The position numbers were made by a program, and so were the translations under genes. A stretch of DNA of 64,000 nucleotides from Variovorax paradoxus (GTDB lineage: Bacteria > Pseudomonadota > Gammaproteobacteria > Burkholderiales > Burkholderiaceae_C), in assembly GCF_024734665.1 (NCBI RefSeq), contig NZ_CP102931.1:6384001-6448000 (forward strand), in the 5' to 3' direction. Positions 25,650 through 33,909 of this stretch are shown here, piece after piece (within the stretch, counting starts at the first letter, position 1; the number at the start of each line of letters is the position of its first letter). Below the pieces are notes generated by a model. It did no database searches. It was given only the letters and a program-made list of their open reading frames with translations, and was not told the DNA's origin.

Positions 25650-25744
25650 CTACGACAGAGATTTTTTCGAGGCGCGATCACGCCGACGGCGCCCACTGTG
25701 CACAGGGCATCCCGTCTTCGCGCAATACCCAGTGGAGCACATGA
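25646..25744 (+). CDS. Possible 32-residue bridging ORF between ATPase and permease genes
   Basis: An ATG overlapping the ATPase stop (ATGA) opens a 32-codon frame, [10 protein letters not shown] to the end, whose TGA lies one base before the permease ATG (TGAAATGA). It has no recognisable domain. Part of its sequence (25671-25700) resembles the flank of hairpin repeat copy B. It may be only a coupling device, or a relic of a repeat insertion that happens to keep translation continuous. Whether a peptide is made is uncertain. Confidence 0.3.
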   Translation: MTTTEIFSRRDHADGAHCAQGIPSSRNTQWST

Positions 25745-25745
25745 A

Positions 25746-26738
25746 ATGAACGCAACCGCAACCGCAACCGCAACCCACCCCACACCACCGGCACCTGCAG
25801 GCGGCTTCTTCACCCAGCTGCGCCGCTCCACAGCCTTCCTCCCACTGGTAGGCCTGGTCGCGATCTCGGTCTTCATGATCGTCGCGACCGACAACTTTCT
25901 CTCCTGGGGCAACCTGCAGAACATCGCGCTGCAGTCGTCGATCAACGCGATCATCGCGGTGGGCATGACGGCCGCGATCCTCACCGGTGGCATCGACCTT
26001 TCGGTGGGCGCGGTGGTGGCACTGTCGGGCACGCTGGCCTCGGGAATGATGGTGCAGTTCGGCCTGCCGCCGATGCTGGCCGTGCCGCTCGGCCTGGCCG
26101 TTGGCGTGGTGATCGGCCTGTTCAACGGCTACTGCGTGGCCTACCTGCGCATGCCGCCGATCATCGTGACGCTGGCCACCATGGGCATTGCACGCGGCAT
26201 TGCGCTGATCTACACGGGCGGCTATCCCATCGACGGGCTACCCGATTCTTTCGCCTTTCTCGGCGGCGGCGTGCTGGCTGGCATCAAGGTACCGATCCTC
26301 ATCATGCTGGCGACGTACCTCGTGGCCTACGTGCTGCTGAACATGGCGCCGTTCGGCCGCTACGTGTATGCCATCGGCGGCAATGAGGAAGCCACTCGAC
26401 TCTCGGGCGTGCGCGTGTCGCGCTACAAGCTGCTCGTGTATGCGCTGAGCGGGATGACCGCCGCCATCGCCGGCATCGTGCAGGCAGCGCGCGTGACCAG
26501 CGGACAGCCCGGCGTGGGCGTGGGCTTCGAGCTCGACGCCATCGCAGCCGTGGTGATGGGCGGCACATCGATCGCCGGCGGGCGCGGCGCCATCGTCGGC
26601 ACGCTGGTCGGTGCACTGCTGCTGGGCGTGCTGAACAACGGCCTCAACATGATCGGCGTGTCGCCGTACCTGCAATTGATCATCAAGGGCGGGATCGTCC
26701 TGCTCGCCATCTTCATCAGCCGCGAAGCCAAGCGCTGA
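25746..26738 (+). CDS. Sugar/polyol ABC transporter permease (RbsC-like)
   Basis: 330 residues. About ten membrane segments are visible, beginning LPLVGLVAISVFMIVATDNF and including NAIIAVGMTAAILTGGIDLSVGAVVAL, which carries the family's GGIDLSVG motif. The cytoplasmic EAA-like loop ALSGMTAAIAGIVQAARV and the C-terminal GKLVGALLLGV-type repeats (TLVGALLLGVLNNGLNMIG) complete the pattern. It forms the channel of the polyol importer as a homodimer. The start at 25746 is preferred over an earlier in-frame ATG because the N-terminal Ala/Thr-rich segment begins here and couples to the bridging frame. Confidence 0.93.
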   Translation: MNATATATATHPTPPAPAGGFFTQLRRSTAFLPLVGLVAISVFMIVATDNFLSWGNLQNIALQSSINAIIAVGMTAAILTGGIDLSVGAVVALSGTLASGMMVQFGLPPMLAVPLGLAVGVVIGLFNGYCVAYLRMPPIIVTLATMGIARGIALIYTGGYPIDGLPDSFAFLGGGVLAGIKVPILIMLATYLVAYVLLNMAPFGRYVYAIGGNEEATRLSGVRVSRYKLLVYALSGMTAAIAGIVQAARVTSGQPGVGVGFELDAIAAVVMGGTSIAGGRGAIVGTLVGALLLGVLNNGLNMIGVSPYLQLIIKGGIVLLAIFISREAKR

Positions 26739-26777
26739 CTTCGCAGCCGACACCTTCCCCCCAAACTCCCCAACCTC

Positions 26778-27905
26778 ATGTCTTATCAAAAGCTCCAACC
26801 CGGCACATCGGGCGCCATCGCCCAGCTCGCCATGCAGGCCGTCGTCTGCCACGGCCCCAAGGACTACCGCCTCGAAACCGTCGACATGCCGGCCATCGGC
26901 CCGAACGAGTTGCTGATCTCCATCGCCGCCTGCGGCATCTGCGCCTCCGACTGCAAGTGCCACTCGGGCGCGAAGATGTTCTGGGGTGGCGACGGCCAGC
27001 CCTCATGGGTCAAGGCGCCGGTCATCCCCGGCCATGAATTCTTCGGGTATGTCGAAGCCCTCGGCGAAGGCGCGGCCGAGCACTTCGGTGTGGAGAAAGG
27101 CGACCGCGTGATCGCCGAGCAGATCGTGCCCTGCGGCAAGTGCCGCTTCTGCACTTCGGGCAAATACTGGATGTGCGAAGTGCACAACATCTTCGGCTTC
27201 CAGCGCATCGTGGCCGATGGCGGCATGGCCGACTACATGCGCCTGCCGTCAACCTCGCGCGTGCACAAGATCCCCGACGGCATCTCGCTGGAAGACGCGG
27301 CCATCATCGAGCCGCTGTCTTGCGCGATCCACACGGTGAACCGCGGCGACATCCAGCTCGACGACGTGGTGGTGATCGCCGGTGCCGGCCCGCTGGGGCT
27401 GATGATGGTGCAGGTCGCCGCGCTGAAGACGCCGAAGAAACTCATCGTGATCGACCTCGTGCCGGAACGCCTGGCGCTCGCGAAGCAATACGGCGCCGAC
27501 GTCGTCATCAACCCGAAGACCGAGAACGCAGACGCCATCGTCAAGGGCCTGACCGAAGGCTACGGCTGCGACGTGTACATCGAGACCACGGGCGCGCCCA
27601 TCGGCGTGACGCAGGGGCTGGAGATGATTCGCAAGCTCGGCCGCTTCGTCGAGTTCAGCGTGTTCGGCTCGGAAACCAGCGCCGACTGGTCGATCATCGG
27701 CGACCGCAAGGAGCTCGACGTGCGCGGCGCGCACCTGGGTCCGTACTGCTACCCCGTTGCCATCGACCTGCTGGCGCGCGGCCTCGTCACCTCGCAGGGC
27801 ATCGTGACGCACGACTTTCCGTTGACCGAATGGGAGCGCGCCTTCGCGCTGGCAAACTCGCTGGATTCCATCAAGGTGCTGCTCAAGCCGCAGCCCCGAT
27901 CCTGA
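26778..27905 (+). CDS. Zinc-dependent alcohol dehydrogenase, probable erythritol/L-threitol-type polyol dehydrogenase
   Basis: 375-residue medium-chain dehydrogenase. The catalytic zinc ligands are in AACGICASD and IPGHEFFG; the structural zinc site is CGKCRFCTSGKYWMC; and the Rossmann motif is VIAGAGPLGLMM, followed by an acidic IDLVPERL, which favours NAD. The opening QAVVCHGPKDYRLE and CKCHSGAKMFWG resemble enzymes described as erythritol/L-threitol dehydrogenases. It should oxidise a polyol imported by the neighbouring transporter to a ketose. The substrate assignment is from family likeness and context, not proof. The kinase gene follows after 13 bases. Confidence 0.87.
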   Translation: MSYQKLQPGTSGAIAQLAMQAVVCHGPKDYRLETVDMPAIGPNELLISIAACGICASDCKCHSGAKMFWGGDGQPSWVKAPVIPGHEFFGYVEALGEGAAEHFGVEKGDRVIAEQIVPCGKCRFCTSGKYWMCEVHNIFGFQRIVADGGMADYMRLPSTSRVHKIPDGISLEDAAIIEPLSCAIHTVNRGDIQLDDVVVIAGAGPLGLMMVQVAALKTPKKLIVIDLVPERLALAKQYGADVVINPKTENADAIVKGLTEGYGCDVYIETTGAPIGVTQGLEMIRKLGRFVEFSVFGSETSADWSIIGDRKELDVRGAHLGPYCYPVAIDLLARGLVTSQGIVTHDFPLTEWERAFALANSLDSIKVLLKPQPRS

Positions 27906-27918
27906 GAGACAACACATC

Positions 27919-29445
27919 ATGAAATACGTGATCGGCGTCGACATCGGCACGCAAAGCACCAAGTGCCTGCTGGTCGGCATCGACGGCAAGGTGCATGCGC
28001 AAGCGAGCGTGGCCTACCAGCCCGAGACGCCGAAGCCGCTGTGGGCGCAGCAGGACTGCGCCGTGTGGTTCGACGCGGTGCGCGAGAGCGTGCGCGCCTG
28101 CGTGGCCGGCAGCGGCGTCGCTCCGTCGGACATCGCGGCGATGTGCGTGAGCAGCCTCTACGGCGGCGCGGGCATTCCGGTCGATGAAGAGATGCAGCCG
28201 CTGCACCCCTGCCTGATCTGGATGGACCGCCGCGCCACGGCCGAGGTTGCATGGGTGAACGCGAACGTGGACGTACCACGCCTCGAAGCCATCACCGGCA
28301 ACGGCGTGGACAGCTACTACGGCTTCACCAAGATCCTGTGGGTGCGCGAGCACCTGCCCGAGGTATGGGCGAAGACGCGCCATTTCCTGCCGCCCAACAG
28401 CTATATCAACTGGCGGCTCACGGGCGAGCTGGCGGTCGATCACAGCTCGGCCGGCAACATCGGCGGCGTGTACGACGCGGCGCGCCGACAGTGGTCCGAA
28501 GAGGCGATGCAGATGCTCGGCATTCCGTCGCGCATGATGCCGCCGCGCCTGACCGAGTCGAGCGAGGTGGTCGGCGGGCTGAGCACCGAATGGGCCGCGA
28601 AGCTCGGCCTTGCCGAGGGCATGCCGCTGATGGCGGGCGGTGTCGATGCGGCGGTGGCCACCTTCTGCGCGGGCGTTACAGGCAGCGGCGACCATGTGGC
28701 GATGATCGGCACCAGCATGTGCTGGGGCTTCGTGAGCCCCACGGTCGATGCACGGCACAAGCTCATCACCATGCCGCACGTGTATCGCGGTGCGGACCGC
28801 AGCTATGTGTTCGGCGGCGCAATCACGGCGGGTGCGGCCATCACGTGGTTCCGCGAAGCCTTCTGCCAGGCCGAAGTGGCCGAGGCGGCGCGCACCGGCG
28901 AAGACGCGCACGCGCTGATCGAACGCAAGGCCGTCGACGTGCCACCCGGCGCGGAAGGCCTCGTGTTCCTGCCCTACCTCATGGGCGAGCGCAGCCCGAT
29001 CTGGGACGCGCGGGCCAAGGGCGCCTTCATCGGCCTCTCGCTCGCGCACAGCCGGGCGCACCTGTACCGCGCGGTGCTCGAAGGCGTGAGCTTCGCGCTG
29101 CAGCACAACATCGAGGCGGGACGCCAAAGCGGGCAACCGCTGGACGACCGGCTGATCGTGGTCGGCGGCGCGGCACACTCGGACCTGTGGATGCAGATCG
29201 TGGCGGACATCACAGGCTATCCGGTGTTCACCATCGAGCAAGAAGTCGAGGCGGCGCTCGGGGCGGCGATGCTCGCGGCACTCGGTGCTGGGCTGGTCGA
29301 TGCTGCAACGGCTGAGCGCGGCTGGGTCACGCTGGTGGAGCGGGCGCGGCCTGAGCCTGCGGCGCAGGCTGTGTATCGAGAGCGCTTCGAGATCTACAAA
29401 TCCCTTTATCCCGCGTTGCGTGATGCGATGCATCGGCTGATGTGA
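27919..29445 (+). CDS. FGGY family carbohydrate kinase
   Basis: 508 residues, a two-domain ASKHA kinase. The N-terminal phosphate loop is IGVDIGTQSTKC, the substrate region is LIWMDRRA, and the C-terminal domain carries PYLMGERSPIWDARAKGAF and VVGGAAHSDLWMQIVADITG, the FGGY signatures. It would phosphorylate a ketose such as erythrulose, xylulose or ribulose produced by the dehydrogenase encoded just upstream. It is last-but-one in the polyol operon. Hairpin repeat copy B lies 45 bases after its stop, in sense orientation. Confidence 0.92.
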   Translation: MKYVIGVDIGTQSTKCLLVGIDGKVHAQASVAYQPETPKPLWAQQDCAVWFDAVRESVRACVAGSGVAPSDIAAMCVSSLYGGAGIPVDEEMQPLHPCLIWMDRRATAEVAWVNANVDVPRLEAITGNGVDSYYGFTKILWVREHLPEVWAKTRHFLPPNSYINWRLTGELAVDHSSAGNIGGVYDAARRQWSEEAMQMLGIPSRMMPPRLTESSEVVGGLSTEWAAKLGLAEGMPLMAGGVDAAVATFCAGVTGSGDHVAMIGTSMCWGFVSPTVDARHKLITMPHVYRGADRSYVFGGAITAGAAITWFREAFCQAEVAEAARTGEDAHALIERKAVDVPPGAEGLVFLPYLMGERSPIWDARAKGAFIGLSLAHSRAHLYRAVLEGVSFALQHNIEAGRQSGQPLDDRLIVVGGAAHSDLWMQIVADITGYPVFTIEQEVEAALGAAMLAALGAGLVDAATAERGWVTLVERARPEPAAQAVYRERFEIYKSLYPALRDAMHRLM

Positions 29446-29489
29446 CTATTCGATGCGATCGGGGGCGCGATCACGACAGCGGCGTCCAT

Positions 29490-29590
29490 GTGCGAATGGC
29501 ACCGGGTGCTCCCCGCAGCGAAATAAAGGAGGAGCCGAAGGCGGGGGACATTCGCGGAGGGGAGCACCCGGTGTCATTCGCACGCACCCC
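29490..29590 (+). repeat. Hairpin repeat, copy B (plus sense)
   Basis: Arms 29490-29514 and 29559-29583 are complementary at 24 of 25 positions, the exception being a G-U pair in plus-strand RNA. Inside lie GCA/GGA, a GCGAA/TTCGC stem and a 28-nt loop with ATAAAGGAGGA. The small inner hairpin is GCC-GAA-GGC, shorter than the GGCC-GNA-GGCC of copies A and C by one base on each side. A GCACCCC flank (29584-29590) is shared with copy A. It lies between the kinase and SDR genes, 30 bases before the SDR ATG. Confidence 0.88.
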
Positions 29591-29613
29591 GACCGAACAC
29601 TGAAGCAACTGAC

Positions 29614-30351
29614 ATGACAACCTCCTTCAACTTCTCCGGCCAACGCGCACTGGTGACCGGCGCGAGCAGCGGCATCGGCCGCGCAGTGGCGATGCGACTC
29701 GCGCAGTCCGGCGCAAAAGTCACAGCCGTGGGACGCAACGCCGCAGCACTGGAGACGCTGCACGCCGAGGCCGGCTGCACGCCACTGGTACTCGACGTGG
29801 CCGACGCTCCCGCACTGGAGCACGCGCTCGCGCAGTTGCCCGCATTCAACCTCGTCGTGAACTGCGCCGGCATCGCGTTGCTCGAATCTGCCGCCGAAAT
29901 GAAGGCCGAAAGCTTCGACACCGTCATGGCCGTCAACGCACGTGCCGCAGCACTCGTAGCCTCACGCTGCGGCAAGGCCATGATCGCGGCCGGCATACGC
30001 GGCAGCATCGTCAACGTGTCGAGCCAGGCCTCACTGGTCGCACTCGACGCGCACCTCTGCTACTGCGCCTCGAAGGCTGCGATGGACGCCATCACGCGCT
30101 CACTGTGCCTGGAGTTCGGGCCGCACGGCATCCGCGTGAACAGCGTGAACCCGACCGTCACGCTCACGCCGATGGCCGAACAGGCCTGGGCCGACGCGGA
30201 CAAGAGCGCTGCTGCCCTCAGGAACATTCCGCTGGGCCGCTTCGCGCAGGTGGAAGAAGTGGTGGCGCCGATCCTCTTTCTGCTGAGCGATGGCGCGTCA
30301 ATGGTGAGCGGCGTGGCGCTGCCGGTGGACGGCGGCTACACCATCGCCTGA
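29614..30351 (+). CDS. SDR oxidoreductase, L-xylulose-reductase-like
   Basis: 245 residues, a classical SDR: cofactor motif GASSGIG at the N-terminus, NCAG in place of NNAG, catalytic serine in VNVSSQAS, and the YxxxK motif intact in CYCASKAAMDAI. The segments GPHGIRVNSVNPTVTLTPMA and IPLGRFAQVEEVV match the dicarbonyl/L-xylulose reductase branch. It would interconvert a ketopentose or ketotetrose and a polyol with NADPH or NADH, complementing the zinc dehydrogenase upstream. It probably belongs to the polyol operon, although hairpin copy B separates it from the kinase gene. Confidence 0.88.
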   Translation: MTTSFNFSGQRALVTGASSGIGRAVAMRLAQSGAKVTAVGRNAAALETLHAEAGCTPLVLDVADAPALEHALAQLPAFNLVVNCAGIALLESAAEMKAESFDTVMAVNARAAALVASRCGKAMIAAGIRGSIVNVSSQASLVALDAHLCYCASKAAMDAITRSLCLEFGPHGIRVNSVNPTVTLTPMAEQAWADADKSAAALRNIPLGRFAQVEEVVAPILFLLSDGASMVSGVALPVDGGYTIA

Positions 30352-30363
30352 AGCCGAAGGCTC

Positions 30364-30681
30364 TCAGGCGAGACGGGTGCCGCTACCCCGGGGGGATTCG
30401 AGCAACGCGTCGAGGTTGCGCGTGATCTTCTGCTCGATCATTTCGCTGAAGCTGCTGAACAGGAAACCCAGCGTCGCATCGAGCGTGAAGGTGCTGGCCG
30501 TGACCTCGACGGTGCCGTCGATGCCAGCGCGCGTGAAGGTTGCCACGTCGCGGTCTTCGCCCTTGGTGTAGACGCATTCGAGGCCGAACTCCTGTTCGGC
30601 CTGCTTGATCCACTGGCGTGCGGCGACGCGCGCCCCGGCGATGCCCAGCGTGTGGTTGCGTTCGATATGGATGTCAGGCAC
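30364..30681 (-). CDS. Polyhydroxyalkanoic acid system family protein
   Basis: 105 residues from a GTG start (MPDIHIERN when read as Met), with GGAG six bases upstream; there is no ATG nearby. The pattern IERNHTLGIAGARVAARQWI, then SFTLDATLGFLF-like TFTLDATLGFLFSSFSEMIEQKI, matches the small family found near PHA synthase loci (PHA_gran_rgn). A biochemical role is not established. It converges with the SDR gene and lies directly after the aminopeptidase gene on the same strand, overlapping it by eight bases. Confidence 0.85.
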   Translation of the reverse strand: MPDIHIERNHTLGIAGARVAARQWIKQAEQEFGLECVYTKGEDRDVATFTRAGIDGTVEVTASTFTLDATLGFLFSSFSEMIEQKITRNLDALLESPRGSGTRLA

Positions 30682-31798
30682 CGTGATCTCCGTTTTTTTG
30701 TTCCGGGCTGGAATGGGTTTGCATGATGCCGGTCGCCGCCTGCAAGGCACTGCGGCGTTCTTCCGTGGTCGGCAGCGCGGCGATGCGCCGGACCTCAGTG
30801 TAAAAGCGCGGCCAGTCGTGGCCTTCGCGCTCGAAGAGTTTCTCGAAGCTGGGCACGAGATCGTCGTAGGCGCCCTGCGCGCCGAAGGCCGCGTTGTTGG
30901 CGCGCGCCACCCAGGCGTCGTAGGCGTTGCGGCGGGGGCCGGACCAGCCCTCCTTCAGCTTCGCGTAGCGCTCGCGGAAATCGGTCATGGCCGCCTGCTT
31001 CATGACCTCGACCTTGGCCCAGTCCTTGGCCTTGGCTTCGGGCGATTCGTAGACCTGCGTCAGCGCGCGGCGGGTGTTGAGCGCCAACGCCCGGAAGTCC
31101 TGGCGCTGCCCATCGAACTGGGCGTACTCGCGGCGGGCCTGCTCGCCGGCTTCGCGCTGCAGCCACATCGCCCCGCCGATGCGCTCGACGGCCGTGGCGT
31201 ACGACTCGTTGAACACCGTGTCGCCGGCCACGTAGAGCACCTGGTGCGCCAATTCGTGGAACACGATGCGCGCGAGCTCGCCCTCGGGGTAGCCGATGAA
31301 GGTGGACAGCAGCGGGTCGCCGCCGGCCCAGTTCATCCAGCCCAGCGTGGAGTACGCGGGCACGGGGTACACGGCAACTTCCAGGTCTTGTTTCTTCTGC
31401 GCCTCGGCTTCGGCCTTGGCCGCGTCCTCGCTGTAGTAGCCGCGGTAGCCCACGCAGCCGGCCACCGGGAAGCACCAGCTCTTGAGCGTCAGCGAGTACG
31501 GCGGCGCGGCCACCACATTCCACACGGCGGCGGGGCGGTGCAGGTCGGCGTACGACTTGTAGCTGGCGTTGTCGGGCAGGCCGAGTTCGGCGGATGCGAA
31601 GCGGCGGATGCGCTGCGTGAGTTCGAGCTTGGCCTTCAGCGGCGCGGACACGGCCGGGTCGGCCAGCCACTCGGGCACGGGCTTGGCGGCCCGCATGATG
31701 CCGATGTGGCCGCTGGCGGACTGCCAGTAGTAGCCGAGGTCGGCGCAGCCGGTGAGCAACAGCGCGCCGGCCAGCGCAAGCGCGGGAAGAGGCCTCAC
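30674..31798 (-). CDS. Predicted secreted/lipid-anchored aminopeptidase (COG4324-like)
   Basis: 374 residues from a GTG start. A signal sequence ends in the lipobox LLLTGCAD, so the protein is probably a lipoprotein. The zinc-binding motif HELAHQ is followed at the expected distance by FNESYATAVE, a gluzincin arrangement; CFPVAGCVGYRGYY and YPVPAYSTLGWMNWAGGDPLLST are conserved features of this predicted aminopeptidase family. The GTG overlaps the stop of the molybdopterin oxidoreductase by four bases (GTGA), so the two are coupled. The upstream open frame to 31912 is within that gene and was rejected. Confidence 0.87.
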   Translation of the reverse strand: MRPLPALALAGALLLTGCADLGYYWQSASGHIGIMRAAKPVPEWLADPAVSAPLKAKLELTQRIRRFASAELGLPDNASYKSYADLHRPAAVWNVVAAPPYSLTLKSWCFPVAGCVGYRGYYSEDAAKAEAEAQKKQDLEVAVYPVPAYSTLGWMNWAGGDPLLSTFIGYPEGELARIVFHELAHQVLYVAGDTVFNESYATAVERIGGAMWLQREAGEQARREYAQFDGQRQDFRALALNTRRALTQVYESPEAKAKDWAKVEVMKQAAMTDFRERYAKLKEGWSGPRRNAYDAWVARANNAAFGAQGAYDDLVPSFEKLFEREGHDWPRFYTEVRRIAALPTTEERRSALQAATGIMQTHSSPEQKNGDHGA

Positions 31799-33858
31799 GC
31801 CTTTTCGACCTCGACGAGGCAGTCGTAGAACGTAGGGCCGCGGCCGATGTCGGTCAGGCGCTGGCTGGTCAGCTCGTTGACATTGGTGCCGTCCATGCCG
31901 AGCTTGCGCCACCAGATGCCCATGCCGTGCACCACGCCCTGCCGCGCGCGGCGCGAGACCTCGGCGCGGCAGCGGTGCTCACCGCGCTTGTTGAACACGC
32001 GCACCATCGCGCCGTCCTCGATGCCGCGCGCGGCGGCGTCGGCCTCGTGGATCTCGAGCAGCGGCTCGACCTCGATGGCGCGCAGGCTCGTCACGTTGAC
32101 GAAGGTCGAGTTGAGGAAATTGCGCGCCGGCGGCGAGATCATGGCCAGCGGAAATTCGGTCGAACTGCCGGCCGGCTCCCAGTTGGGCACGTGGTCGGGC
32201 AGGCCGCCGATGCCCATGGCTTCGAGGCGCGCGCTGAAGAATTCGCAGCGGCCCGAAGGCGTGGGGAAGCTGCCTTCGGCAAACGGCGCCTCGGGCAACT
32301 TCACGCTGGTGAAGCCCTGCGCCAGCAGTTCGGGGAAGTCGATGGCGTTGTCGGCAAAGGCGGTGCGGCACAGCGTTTCGTCGGAATCCGAGAAGCAGGG
32401 CTCGCCAAAGCCCATGCGGCGCGCCAACTCGCGGAACACCCAGGCATTGCTGCGGGCCTCGCCGCGCGGCGCCACGGCCGGGCGGTTCAGCAGCACGTCG
32501 GTGTGGCCGTAGCTGCAGTGGATGTCCCAGTGCTCCAGCTGCGTGGTGGCGGGCAGCAGGTAGTCGGCGTAGTCGGCGGTGTCGGTGCGGAACTGCTCCA
32601 GCACCACGGTGAACAGGTCTTCGCGCGCGAAGCCGGCCGCCACCTTGGCCGACTCGGGCGCCACCGCCACCGGGTTGCTGTTGTAGACCACGATGGCCTC
32701 CACCGGATTGGCGGTGTCCAGCAGCGCGTCGCCGATGGTGCTCATGTTGACGATGCGCGGCTTGCGCCCGGCCAGCAGGTCGGGGCGCTGAAGCGCGGCG
32801 CGGTCGACCGGGTAATGACCCGAGCTGCTCAGCAGCAGGCCGCCCGCGCGGTCGCGCCAGGCGCCAACCAGCGCCGGCAGGCAGGCGATGGCGCGGGCCG
32901 CGTTGCCGCCGCCGCGCACGCGCTGCATGCCGTAGTTCAGGCGGATCGCAGCCGGCTTCGTGGTGCCGTAGGCCCTGGCCAGCGAGACGATCTGTTCTTC
33001 AGGGATGCCGCAGACTTCGGCCGCGCGCGACGGCGGCCATTGGAGCGCGCGCTCTCGCAGCTGCTCCCAGCCCAGCGTGTGGTTGGCGATGTAGTCGTGG
33101 TCGAGCCAGTCGTGCACGATCAGCTCGTGCATCAGGGCCAGCGCCAGCGCGGCGTCGGTGCCGGGCAGCAGCGCGATGTGCTCGTCGCACTTGTCGGCGG
33201 TTTCGGTCTTGCGCGGGTCGATGCACACCAGCCGTGCGCCGGCGCGCTTGGCGGCCTGGGCATGGCGCCAGAAATGGAGGTTGCTGGCGATGGAATTGCT
33301 GCCCCAGATGAGGATCAGCCTGGCCTCGGCGAAGAACTCGATGCGCATCCCGACCTTGGCGCCCAGCGTGTAGACCATGGCTTCGCCGCCGGCCATGGAG
33401 CAGATGGTGCGGTCCAGCAGGGTGGCGCCCAGCTTGTGGAAGAAGCGCCGATCCATCGACTCGCCCTGCACCAGCCCCATGGTGCCCGCATAGCTGTAGG
33501 GGACAATAGCTTCGGGTTTTCCCTGTAATACTCGAAGATGCGCGGCAATGTCGTCCAGCGCGGCGTCCCACGACACGGGCTCGAACTGGCCACTGCCCTT
33601 GGGGCCGACACGTTTCAGGGGCTGTACCAGCCGTTCGGTGTGGTCGTTGCGTTCGATGTAGCGTGACACCTTGGTGCACAGCACGCCACCGGTGTGCGAG
33701 TGGGCGGCATTGCCCTGCAGCTTGACGGCCACGCCATCCTTGACGGTTGTAACAAGCGCGCAAGTGTCCGGGCAGTCGTGGGGACAGGCGCCCAGCACGG
33801 TGGTCGTTACGGGCTGGGGAGGCGCTTCTTCGAGCAAGGTATCCGGTGCGTGGGCCAT
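31795..33858 (-). CDS. Molybdopterin-dependent oxidoreductase with N-terminal [4Fe-4S] site
   Basis: 687 residues. The N-terminal cluster site is C25, C29, C33 and C61 (ACPHDCPDTCA, then GGVLCTKV). The molybdopterin domains follow, with LILIWGSNSIASNLHFWRH and CIDPRKTETADKCDEHI typical of the DMSO reductase/formate dehydrogenase superfamily, and a C-terminal dinucleotide-binding barrel (ARGIEDGAMVRVFNKRGEHRC). No twin-arginine signal is visible, so it is probably cytoplasmic. The electron acceptor and substrate are unknown. It is divergent from the binding-protein gene at 33910 and coupled to the aminopeptidase gene. Confidence 0.9.
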   Translation of the reverse strand: MAHAPDTLLEEAPPQPVTTTVLGACPHDCPDTCALVTTVKDGVAVKLQGNAAHSHTGGVLCTKVSRYIERNDHTERLVQPLKRVGPKGSGQFEPVSWDAALDDIAAHLRVLQGKPEAIVPYSYAGTMGLVQGESMDRRFFHKLGATLLDRTICSMAGGEAMVYTLGAKVGMRIEFFAEARLILIWGSNSIASNLHFWRHAQAAKRAGARLVCIDPRKTETADKCDEHIALLPGTDAALALALMHELIVHDWLDHDYIANHTLGWEQLRERALQWPPSRAAEVCGIPEEQIVSLARAYGTTKPAAIRLNYGMQRVRGGGNAARAIACLPALVGAWRDRAGGLLLSSSGHYPVDRAALQRPDLLAGRKPRIVNMSTIGDALLDTANPVEAIVVYNSNPVAVAPESAKVAAGFAREDLFTVVLEQFRTDTADYADYLLPATTQLEHWDIHCSYGHTDVLLNRPAVAPRGEARSNAWVFRELARRMGFGEPCFSDSDETLCRTAFADNAIDFPELLAQGFTSVKLPEAPFAEGSFPTPSGRCEFFSARLEAMGIGGLPDHVPNWEPAGSSTEFPLAMISPPARNFLNSTFVNVTSLRAIEVEPLLEIHEADAAARGIEDGAMVRVFNKRGEHRCRAEVSRRARQGVVHGMGIWWRKLGMDGTNVNELTSQRLTDIGRGPTFYDCLVEVEKA

Positions 33859-33909
33859 CGGGCGAGTCTAATTTGTGCGCGAGTCAGAGCGCGGGAGTGG
33901 GTTTTCATC

